Shown here: one piece after another, positions 40,384-47,153 of the stretch
Layout of the letters: the number at the start of each line of letters is the position of its first letter
Position numbering within the stretch: the stretch's first letter is position 1
Assembly: GCA_024742755.1 (NCBI GenBank)
Contig: JANSXW010000040.1
Span: forward strand, 1 to 47,153
Length of the DNA stretch: 47,153 nt
Direction: 5' to 3'
Origin: a bacterium
GTDB lineage: Bacteria > Bacteroidota > Bacteroidia > Chitinophagales > Saprospiraceae
The notes under the pieces: model-generated
The model's input: the letters and a program-made list of their open reading frames with translations, nothing else
Database searches by the model: none
Told to the model about the DNA's origin: nothing
Program-made: the position numbers and the translations under genes

Positions 40384-41568
40384 ATGAGCATCACCGCCAG
40401 AAGAATCATCATGTTTGCAGGGCTCGTCCTCCTCATCGGCGCCTTTGCCCTGTCCCGCTTCCTGAGCAATCAGAAGGAGCCGCCCCGCCCTCGGGTGGCC
40501 GGCACTAAAGTGAAAGCCGTTGATACCATGCATGTCCGCCTGGGCAACATCCCCACAACGCTTGACGTACAGGGCGAGCTGTCTGCCTACGACAAAATCG
40601 ACCTTTTCTCGGAAGTCACCGGTACCCTCGAAAAAACGGAGCGCTCCTTCAAGGTTGGCACTTATTTCCCTAAAGGGGCTGTACTGATCAAGGTTAATCA
40701 GGAGGAAGCTAAACTTTCCCTGCTTTCGCAAAAAAGCAACCTCCTCAATGCCATCACGCAGCTGATGCCCGACCTGAAGATCGACTACCCGGAAAGCTAT
40801 GAGCACTGGAAGGCTTACCTCGATAACTTTGAAGTAGAGGAGCCCATCAAAGCCTTCCCGGAGCCTTTGAATGATCAGGAAAAATATTTCATCGCCTCCC
40901 GCAACCTGTACAGCCAGTATTACACCATTAAAAGCCAGGAGGAACGGCTGGACAAGTACACACTTTACGCGCCCTTTAGCGGTGTGATTACCGCCGCGTC
41001 CATCAACCAGGGGGCCGTGGTACGGGCCGGGCAGAAACTGGGCGAGCTGATGAGCACCGGCAGCTACGAACTGGAAGCCACCGTTGCTCTGCGCGATCTG
41101 AAATACCTGGCTGTAGGCAATCCGGTGGAGCTCTACTCAGAAGATATTGAGGGCAGCTGGGACGGCCGGATCCGCCGTATCAGCGATCAGGTGGATGCGG
41201 GCACGCAGACGGTGCGGGTGTTCATCGCGGTGAGCGGCAGCGACCTGAAGGAAAATATGTACCTGCGCGGAGACGTGGTTGCCAGCAGTATTGATAATGC
41301 CTTTTCGCTGCCCCGCAACCTGCTCAATGATCAGCGCGGGGTATTCGTGTTACAGGACTCTATCCTGCGCCTGGAGGAAGTGCAGGTGGTAAAAATGACC
41401 GACGAGTCCGCCATCATCCGGGGGCTGAAAGACGGTACGCCCATTCTGGCGCAGCCCATTCCGGACGCCTTCGATGGCATGAAAGTCCGCATCAGCAAGC
41501 AACAAAAATCCAAAAACGCACAATCGGCAGGGGCCGGGCCTAAGGACCAACTGGGCAGCGCAGAATAG
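40384..41568 (+). CDS. RND efflux periplasmic adaptor (HlyD/MFP family)
   Basis: 394 residues. An N-terminal anchor helix (about 10-25) is followed by a lipoyl-like half (VRLGNIPTTLDVQGELSAY) and a short hairpin region, then the second lipoyl half (LYAPFSGVITAASINQGAVVRAG). A beta-barrel and a membrane-proximal domain follow; the Lys/Ser-rich tail ends in QLGSAE. It links the inner-membrane pump to the outer-membrane channel. It begins after operator 2 and is 8 bases from the permease gene. Confidence 0.9.
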   Translation: MSITARRIIMFAGLVLLIGAFALSRFLSNQKEPPRPRVAGTKVKAVDTMHVRLGNIPTTLDVQGELSAYDKIDLFSEVTGTLEKTERSFKVGTYFPKGAVLIKVNQEEAKLSLLSQKSNLLNAITQLMPDLKIDYPESYEHWKAYLDNFEVEEPIKAFPEPLNDQEKYFIASRNLYSQYYTIKSQEERLDKYTLYAPFSGVITAASINQGAVVRAGQKLGELMSTGSYELEATVALRDLKYLAVGNPVELYSEDIEGSWDGRIRRISDQVDAGTQTVRVFIAVSGSDLKENMYLRGDVVASSIDNAFSLPRNLLNDQRGVFVLQDSILRLEEVQVVKMTDESAIIRGLKDGTPILAQPIPDAFDGMKVRISKQQKSKNAQSAGAGPKDQLGSAE

Positions 41569-41576
41569 TCTCTATT

Positions 41577-44500
41577 ATGCAAAGATTTGTCAACTACTTC
41601 ATCAAGTTTCCGGTAGCGGCCAACCTCATTATGGTGGGGCTCTTCGTGCTCGGCATTGCCGGGCTGTTCAATATGAAGTCCACCTTCTTCCCGGAGGTGC
41701 CCAGCCGGATTATCAGCATACAATTGGTCTACCCGGGCTCTTCTCCGGAAGAAATGGAGGAGGGCGTCGTCAAGCGGATCGAGGAAAACCTCAAAGGGGT
41801 GACGGGCGTAGAGCGCTACACTTCCGTCTCCAGCGAAAACAGCGGCAGCATCACGGTGGAAGTCCTCAAAGGCTTCAATACCGATGACGTGCTCGTGGAC
41901 GTGCGCAATGCCGTGGACCAGATCAGTTCCTTCCCCGCCGGGCTGGAGCCACCGGTGGTCTACATTCAGGAAAACCTGGGCTTTGCCATCAGCTTTGCGC
42001 TGAGCGGCGATGTGAACCTCAAAACCCTGAAGCGCTACGGCCGGCAGGTGGAAGAAGACCTCCGGCAAATGGAGGGCATCTCAAAGGTGAACCTGAGCGG
42101 CTTCCCGGAAGAGGAAATTGAGATTGCTTTCCGCGAAAAGGACCTGCGGGCGTACGGGCTGACTTTCCAGCAAGCCACACAGGCGGTGCGGGCTGCCAAT
42201 ATTGAAATCACCGGCGGTACCATCAAGGGAGAAGACGAGGAACTGCTGGTGCGCGCCCGCAATAAGGAATACTACGCCGAGGGGCTGCGCGATATCATCG
42301 TCAAAACCACTGCCGAGGGCAGCGTGGTGCGCCTTTACGAAATTGCAGACCTTACGGACCGCTGGGCCGACTCGCCCAACCGCAGCTACCTTAATGGAGC
42401 GCCTTCGGTCGTCGTCACGGTGCAGAATACCCTGGAAGAAGACATGATCTCCATCACCGATAAGGTGCAGGAATACGTCCGGGATTTTAATGAAAAAAAT
42501 GACATTATCGAAGCCACAATCATCCGCGATGGCTCCGATGTGCTCCGGCAGCGGATCGACCTCCTGATGGAGAATGGGCTGCTGGGCTTTGGCATTGTGC
42601 TGGTGCTGCTGGCGATGTTCCTGCACTGGCGGCTGGCGTTTTGGGTGGCCATTGCCATTCCCATCTCCTTTGCCGGCATGTTCGTAGTGGCTGGTGCCCT
42701 GGGCGTGACCATCAATGTGATTTCCCTGTTCGGTATGATCCTGGTGATCGGTATCCTGGTGGATGACGGGATTGTAATTGGCGAGAACATTTACCAGCAG
42801 TACGAAGCGGGAGTGCCCCGGCTGAAAGCAGCCCTGGAAGGCACTTTGCAGGTTTTGCCTGCTGTTTTTGCGGCCATCGTGACTACCGTGCTTGCCTTTT
42901 CCTCTTTTCTGTTCATTGACGGGCGGCTGGGCGACTTCTTTTCGCAGATGGCGATTGTGGTCATCTTCTCCCTCATTTTTTCCCTCATAGAAGGAGCGGT
43001 GATCCTGCCCACACACGTAGCCCACAGTAAAGCCCTCAGCCCTGACCGGGACACCAACAAAGTGCAGCAAGGCTTCGAGCGCGCCATGAACTGGATGCGT
43101 TACAAGCTCTACGGCCCGACCCTGAAGTTTGCCATGCACAACAAATTCTTCACCATCGCTGTCCTGATCGGGCTTCTGGTCATCACGGGCGGCGCTATTG
43201 GCGGAGGGATCATCAGTACGACTTTCTTCCCCATCATTGAGCGGGACGACATTACCATACAACTGCAAATGCCCGCCGGCACCCGGGAGCACATCACCCT
43301 GGAGAAGCTGCAAATGATTGAAGCAGCTGCCTGGCGCGCGAACGATTCCTTAAGCCAGCATTATTTCAATGGCGAAAAACAGGCCATCGAGCGGGTAGAG
43401 GTGAACCTTGGCCCTTCTACCTACAAAGGCAACCTGAGTGTGAATATCCTGGATGGCGAAAACCGGGACAGCCTGACCGCCCGGGCGGTTACCAATACCA
43501 TCCGCCAAATGGTAGGCGATATTCCCACAGCGGAGGTGCTCACCTTTGGTGCAGCTTCTGCCTTTGGCAAGCCAATCTCCATTTCCCTGATCGGGGAGGA
43601 TTACACTCAGCTAAAGGCGGCTACCGAAGAAGTCAAAGCAGCCATGCAGGGGCTTTCTGAACTGGCAGATGTGGTCGACAACAATCAGGAGGGGCTGCGG
43701 GAGGTCAACATTCAACTCACCGAGAAGGGCAAATACCTGGGCCTGAAACTGCAGGACGTGGTCGGGCAGGTGCGCAGTGGTTTCTTCGGCAGCGAAGTGC
43801 AGCGGCTACAACGTGGCCAGGATGAAGTACGGGTCTGGGTACGCTACGACCGCGAAGACCGCGACAACATCAACAATCTAAAAGACATGCGCATCCGCTT
43901 CGAGGACGGGCGGGAGTTTCCCCTTTCGGAAATTGCCACGCTGGAGCTGAAACGGGGCGTGATCAACATCAACCACATCGATGGTAAGCGGGAGGTGAAA
44001 ATTGAGGCCGATGTGTCAAACAACGACGTATCGGTAAGTGATGTCACGGCCAGCTTACAAGACGAGATCATCCCGGAAATTCTGAGCGGCTACAGTTCCG
44101 TTTCTGCCATTTACGAAGGGCAAAACCGGGAGCAGCAGAAATCGGCCAAGTCTATTCAGACCGTATTCAGCATCGTGCTTTCCCTCATGTTCTTCGTCAT
44201 TGCACTGACGTTCCGCTCCGTTGGGCAGGCGCTGCTCGTCTTCCTGCTGATTCCGTTTGGATTCATTGGGGTAGGCTGGGGGCACTGGCTTATGGGGCTG
44301 CCCATTAGCCTGTTCTCGGCACTGGGTATTATCGCACTGATCGGTATTCTGGTGAACGATGCCCTGGTTTTTGTGAGCACTTACAACACCCTGATTGAAG
44401 AAGGGCGCTCGCATATGGATGCAGTGTATGAAACCGGCCTGTCGCGTTTCCGCCCCATTGTGCTGACCACCGTCACCACCTTTGCCGGGCTGGCACCGCT

Positions 44501-44783
44501 GTTGTTTGAGAAAAGCCTGCAGGCGCAGTTCCTCATCCCGATGGCCATTGCGGTCTCCTTCGGCCTTTTGGTCATTACAGCGGTTATTCTGGTGTTGCTG
44601 CCGGTGCTGCTCATCATTATGAACCGCTTCAAGGTTTATGCTTCCTACGCCTGGAACGGCGTGAAGCCCAGCTACGAAGCGGTAGAGCCTGCGGTACGGC
44701 GGGAGACCGGGTATGAGTTCCTGTGGTATGTGCTGTTCACGGTCGTGGTGATAGTGGGGGCGCTGTCCTTTATGCTCGGTTGA
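41577..44783 (+). CDS. RND-family efflux permease (HAE1/AcrB type)
   Basis: 1,068 residues. Typical layout: TM1 (about 10-30), a large periplasmic loop, TM2-6, a second loop, TM8-12. The proton-relay motif is GILVDDGIVIGENI (paired Asp in TM4). GALGVTINVISLFGMILVIG precedes it, and the matching GILVNDALVFVSTY is in the second half. It exports drugs, lipids or other amphiphiles by proton-motive force; substrates are unknown. Length is normal for the family. Confidence 0.93.
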   Translation: MQRFVNYFIKFPVAANLIMVGLFVLGIAGLFNMKSTFFPEVPSRIISIQLVYPGSSPEEMEEGVVKRIEENLKGVTGVERYTSVSSENSGSITVEVLKGFNTDDVLVDVRNAVDQISSFPAGLEPPVVYIQENLGFAISFALSGDVNLKTLKRYGRQVEEDLRQMEGISKVNLSGFPEEEIEIAFREKDLRAYGLTFQQATQAVRAANIEITGGTIKGEDEELLVRARNKEYYAEGLRDIIVKTTAEGSVVRLYEIADLTDRWADSPNRSYLNGAPSVVVTVQNTLEEDMISITDKVQEYVRDFNEKNDIIEATIIRDGSDVLRQRIDLLMENGLLGFGIVLVLLAMFLHWRLAFWVAIAIPISFAGMFVVAGALGVTINVISLFGMILVIGILVDDGIVIGENIYQQYEAGVPRLKAALEGTLQVLPAVFAAIVTTVLAFSSFLFIDGRLGDFFSQMAIVVIFSLIFSLIEGAVILPTHVAHSKALSPDRDTNKVQQGFERAMNWMRYKLYGPTLKFAMHNKFFTIAVLIGLLVITGGAIGGGIISTTFFPIIERDDITIQLQMPAGTREHITLEKLQMIEAAAWRANDSLSQHYFNGEKQAIERVEVNLGPSTYKGNLSVNILDGENRDSLTARAVTNTIRQMVGDIPTAEVLTFGAASAFGKPISISLIGEDYTQLKAATEEVKAAMQGLSELADVVDNNQEGLREVNIQLTEKGKYLGLKLQDVVGQVRSGFFGSEVQRLQRGQDEVRVWVRYDREDRDNINNLKDMRIRFEDGREFPLSEIATLELKRGVININHIDGKREVKIEADVSNNDVSVSDVTASLQDEIIPEILSGYSSVSAIYEGQNREQQKSAKSIQTVFSIVLSLMFFVIALTFRSVGQALLVFLLIPFGFIGVGWGHWLMGLPISLFSALGIIALIGILVNDALVFVSTYNTLIEEGRSHMDAVYETGLSRFRPIVLTTVTTFAGLAPLLFEKSLQAQFLIPMAIAVSFGLLVITAVILVLLPVLLIIMNRFKVYASYAWNGVKPSYEAVEPAVRRETGYEFLWYVLFTVVVIVGALSFMLG

Positions 44784-44793
44784 TTTTAAAGGC

Positions 44794-44801
44794 TACCTTT
44801 G
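44794..44801 (+). promoter_or_regulatory. -7 box (TACCTTTG) before the GtrA-family gene
   Basis: Exact TAnnTTTG between the permease stop and the GtrA-like start, giving a leader of about a dozen bases that already contains AAAGGAG. No well-spaced -33 TTG is seen. Suggests an internal promoter within the pump operon. Confidence 0.4.
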
Positions 44802-44819
44802 CCGCCAAAAGGAGAACCC

Positions 44820-45233
44820 ATGGGGCTGAACAAGGAAACGCTGGCGCAGCTGGTGAAAATGAAAGCCAAATTTGCCATGTCGGGCGCAGTGGCCACCTCG
44901 GTGGACTTCCTGCTCTACCTCTGGCTCGTGGACTATCAGGACTGGGCGCCGGTACCCGCCAATATTGTGTCTTATTCCTGCGCCGTTGTGCTGAATTTTA
45001 TGATGCAAAAGCGCTTCGTATTTCAGCTGCAGGGCTCGGCCGGGCGGGCATTCCTGCTCTCAGTGCTGGTCTCTGTGGTGGGGCTCAGCATCAATACAGG
45101 CATCGTGTATGCCCTGACTCAGTTTGCCTTTTTTATGGAATACCAGGCCCTGACCAAGCTGATCGCTACGGGCATCGTATTCTTTTACAACTTTTACCTC
45201 AAGCGATATGTCTTTGAACGCAAGTTTATATAA
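44820..45233 (+). CDS. GtrA-family small membrane protein
   Basis: 137 residues with four helices: FAMSGAVATSVDFLLYLWL, then NIVSYSCAVVLNFMMQKRFVF (with the family N-F-x4-K-R-F/Y), and two more. GtrA-like proteins are thought to flip polyprenyl-linked sugars or act as small exporters. I chose the ATG at 44820: it has a strong Shine-Dalgarno sequence (AAAGGAG, 5-base spacer), rare in this phylum. A TTG at 44799 is the frame's earlier start. It lies between the RND permease and the TolC-like gene. Confidence 0.85.
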   Translation: MGLNKETLAQLVKMKAKFAMSGAVATSVDFLLYLWLVDYQDWAPVPANIVSYSCAVVLNFMMQKRFVFQLQGSAGRAFLLSVLVSVVGLSINTGIVYALTQFAFFMEYQALTKLIATGIVFFYNFYLKRYVFERKFI

Positions 45234-45240
45234 GCCAAAT

Positions 45241-46584
45241 ATGAAAGTACAACTCGCACTACTGCCCGCCCTGCTGCTTTTTGCCCTTACGGGAAAGGCG
45301 CAGGAAAACCTCAGCTTGTCCGATGCCATCCAAAAGGGGCTGGACAACAACTTCCAGATCAAAATTGCGGAAGCCCGCGCCGATATTGCGGAGCGCAATG
45401 ACGACTGGGCGATTGCCGGGAAAGTCCCAACCATCAACCTGACGGCCAATTCTCAAAACAACTACCGCAACCTCAGCAACCCGGCAGGCCCGCTGACGGC
45501 TGCCAATACCTATAATACCGGTATCACACCGGGCATTGAAGCCAGCATGATACTTTTCGATGGCTACCGGGTGCAGATTACCAAAGAGCAACTGGAAACG
45601 CAGGCGGAGCTGAGCCAGAGCAATCAGCAACTGGCCGTGCAAAACAGCATTCAGGCTATTATCAATGCCTACTACAACGCCCTGGTGCAACAGGAACAGC
45701 TGGAGGTACTGCAGGAAGTCCTGGAGCTCTCCCGCGACCGCGTGGCCTATCAGGAAGTGCGGCAGGAATTTGGGCAGTCGAGCACCTTCGACATCTTGCA
45801 GACACAGGACGCCTACCTCAACGATTCCACCAACTACGTGCTCCAGATCAACACCTACGAAACCGCCATCCGCAACCTCAACCTGGCGATGGGCATTGAC
45901 GATCTGGCCACGTCCTACACGCTCACCGATACCCTTTCCTACGCAGCCGAAGACTATCAGTTGGCCGACTTGCAGCAGGAAATGGAAAGCAACAACGTGC
46001 AGTTGCGCAACGAGTACATCAACCGGGAGCTGTCGTCCATCAACACCCGCCTGCAGGAAGCGGCATTTAAGCCCACGGTGCAGTTAAACGCCGGTGCCAC
46101 GTACAACGTTGGTATTTCCTTCGGCGAGCAAACCCTGAGCTTTGGCCCCAACGAGACCGTTCAGGAAATCCCACAGATTGCCGCCCGGACCTTTCAGCCC
46201 TTTATTAACCTCTCGGCTTCCTACCCGATCTACGATGGCGGTGCCCGCAAAATCCGGCTGGAGAATGCCCGCAAGGAGGAGCTCATCGCTCAGCTCAACA
46301 TCAGCGACCTGAAGCGCACCCTCAACAACCAACTGGCTAATACCCTGGCGACCTACAATACCCAAAAGCGCCTGGTGGAAGTGACCACAAGCCTGGTAGA
46401 CAATGCCCGCCGCAACCTGGAAATTGCCGAAGAGCGCTTCCGGGGGGGCTTGATTAACAGCTTCGATTATCGTACTATACAGGTGAGTTACATCAATGCT
46501 TCCCAGCAGCGCCTCAATGCGGTCTTCAACCTCAAAAATACGGAGACGGAGCTGATCCGCCTTATTGGGGGGCTCGTCCGGTAA
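45241..46584 (+). CDS. TolC-family outer-membrane channel
   Basis: 447 residues from the ATG at 45241 (MKVQLALLPALLLFALTGKAQ is a signal peptide). Two outer-membrane efflux repeats of long helices: LSLSDAIQKGLDNNFQIKIAEARADI near 23-48 and the mirrored second half (INLSASYPIYDGGARKIRLENARKEE). It would complete the tripartite pump with the adaptor and permease. It starts 7 bases after the GtrA-like stop. An earlier in-frame start lies inside that gene. Confidence 0.92.
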   Translation: MKVQLALLPALLLFALTGKAQENLSLSDAIQKGLDNNFQIKIAEARADIAERNDDWAIAGKVPTINLTANSQNNYRNLSNPAGPLTAANTYNTGITPGIEASMILFDGYRVQITKEQLETQAELSQSNQQLAVQNSIQAIINAYYNALVQQEQLEVLQEVLELSRDRVAYQEVRQEFGQSSTFDILQTQDAYLNDSTNYVLQINTYETAIRNLNLAMGIDDLATSYTLTDTLSYAAEDYQLADLQQEMESNNVQLRNEYINRELSSINTRLQEAAFKPTVQLNAGATYNVGISFGEQTLSFGPNETVQEIPQIAARTFQPFINLSASYPIYDGGARKIRLENARKEELIAQLNISDLKRTLNNQLANTLATYNTQKRLVEVTTSLVDNARRNLEIAEERFRGGLINSFDYRTIQVSYINASQQRLNAVFNLKNTETELIRLIGGLVR

Positions 46585-46599
46585 AAAACGGTTAAACAT

Positions 46600-47013
46600 A
46601 TGGTACAACAATACGAATTCGCCCTCCCTGCTTTCGAGCGGGGCTACCACATTATCACCGACGAAGTACAGCGGCAGCTGAAGGGTGCCCTGCCCGACCG
46701 CGGCATGCTCCACCTGTTTATCAAGCATACCTCCGCCGCCCTCACCATCAATGAGAATGCAGACCCGGATGTGCGTACGGACTTCGAAAGCATTTTCAAT
46801 CACGTAGTACCCGAAAACCTCCCCTTCCTCACCCACACCATCGAGGGCCCCGACGATATGCCCGCCCACATCAAAGCCGCGATGATCGGCTCTTCCGTGA
46901 CCATGCCCATTACCAAAGGCCGGCTCAACCTGGGCACCTGGCAGGGGATCTACCTTTGTGAGTTCCGGAATCAAGGTGGGAGCCGGAAGTTGGTGGCTAC
47001 GGTCTATGGTTAA
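46600..47013 (+). CDS. YjbQ-family (UPF0047) protein
   Basis: 137 residues, single domain of normal length. Family motifs: FIKHTSAALTINENADPDVR (near 40-59), with its conserved His, Asn and Asp, and LNLGTWQGIYLCEFR near the end. YjbQ proteins have weak thiamine-phosphate-synthase activity in E. coli; the physiological role is unclear. Starts 15 bases after the TolC-like gene, probably in read-through with it. Confidence 0.9.
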   Translation: MVQQYEFALPAFERGYHIITDEVQRQLKGALPDRGMLHLFIKHTSAALTINENADPDVRTDFESIFNHVVPENLPFLTHTIEGPDDMPAHIKAAMIGSSVTMPITKGRLNLGTWQGIYLCEFRNQGGSRKLVATVYG

Positions 47014-47036
47014 ATTTTAAAAGGATAGAGGTTCGA

Positions 47037-47153
47037 TTATTCCAAAGTGGCTTCAAAATACCCCTCTCGCACCTGAATCGTATCGGGTAAATCATTACCG
47101 CCAACGAATACCGTATCACGGATAGCCGTAAACTGAAACGTACCTTGTATAAA
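47037..47153 (-). CDS. C-terminal fragment of a predicted secreted beta-sandwich protein
   Basis: The last 38 codons of a minus-strand gene that continues past the right edge. The reading ends GYFEATLE followed by TAA (47037-47039), and includes IQGTFQFTAI and VREGYFEATL. This G-T-F-x-F-T...G-x-F-x-A pattern recalls small Bacteroidota lipoproteins (DUF6252-like), but too little is visible to name it. It converges with yjbQ; no terminator is seen in the 23 bases between them. Confidence 0.55.
   Translation of the reverse strand, partial: FIQGTFQFTAIRDTVFVGGNDLPDTIQVREGYFEATLE

Noticed and set aside
42081..43313. A 410-codon minus-strand open frame
   Set aside because: Antisense to the well-supported RND permease; the translation is His/Gln/Asp-rich with no domain pattern, typical of a shadow of a GC-rich gene.

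Overview
The window is a chromosomal segment of a free-living member of the Bacteroidota, most probably a Saprospiraceae/Lewinella-like marine or aquatic genus. This is inferred from three things: promoters with the Bacteroidota -7 box TAnnTTTG and mostly weak Shine-Dalgarno sites, a giant secreted protein with a type IX secretion (gliding-motility-type) C-terminal domain, and families almost confined to this phylum (DUF3127, DUF5686, DUF6576-tailed rhomboid). Base composition is fairly GC-rich except for one clearly AT-rich island at about 29.2-31.1 kb. No rRNA, tRNA, CRISPR array, transposase or phage gene was seen.

Layout. 1-373: left edge, with a minus-strand promoter and possibly the first bases of a GIY-YIG-type gene leaving the window. 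374-4722: plus-strand run of an ArnT-like glycosyltransferase, a GT2 polyprenyl-phosphate glycosyltransferase, an RluA-type pseudouridine synthase, rsmG, and a DUF3127 OB-fold-like protein with an SSB-like tail, closed by a bidirectional terminator. 4798-10767: a 1,989-residue T9SS-exported Ig/PKD-repeat surface protein. 10935-16071: minus-strand group of a small membrane protein, mutL, two rhomboid proteases and a membrane-anchored EEP-family hydrolase. 16340-18958: DUF5686 outer-membrane protein.

19075-26023: plus-strand stress/acetylation cluster. It has a small membrane protein, a tandem universal stress protein, a glutamate-cysteine-ligase-like enzyme fused to CBS domains, a class II-type histone-deacetylase-fold protein, and, two bases later, a Pat-like acyl-CoA synthetase/GNAT fusion. 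It meets an SLC13/RCK_C permease head to head with interlocked stop codons. 27945-29177: yidD and hemB.

29249-31999: toxin-antitoxin island. It has an AbiEi/AbiEii-like type IV pair (AT-rich, apparently leaderless promoter), a small antitoxin gene broken by two single-base homopolymer insertions, and an intact antitoxin/ParE-RelE pair. 31996-38297: a tightly coupled minus-strand operon spoIIM-like > DUF4129 > DUF4350 > moxR > DUF58, with a divergent RDD membrane protein. 39314-39610: small dimeric-barrel protein.

39886-46584: a marR-type regulator followed by RND adaptor, RND permease, a GtrA-family protein and a TolC-family channel. Two matching operator-like sites (GTTGCAA-N3-CAAC) lie in front of marR and in front of the adaptor. 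46600-47013: yjbQ. 47037-47153: C-terminus of a minus-strand gene that leaves the right edge.

The parts most worth follow-up are the acetylase/deacetylase/USP/GCL-CBS cassette, the layered toxin-antitoxin island, the paired MarR-site candidates with a GtrA gene embedded in an RND operon, and the SSB-like tail on the DUF3127 protein.
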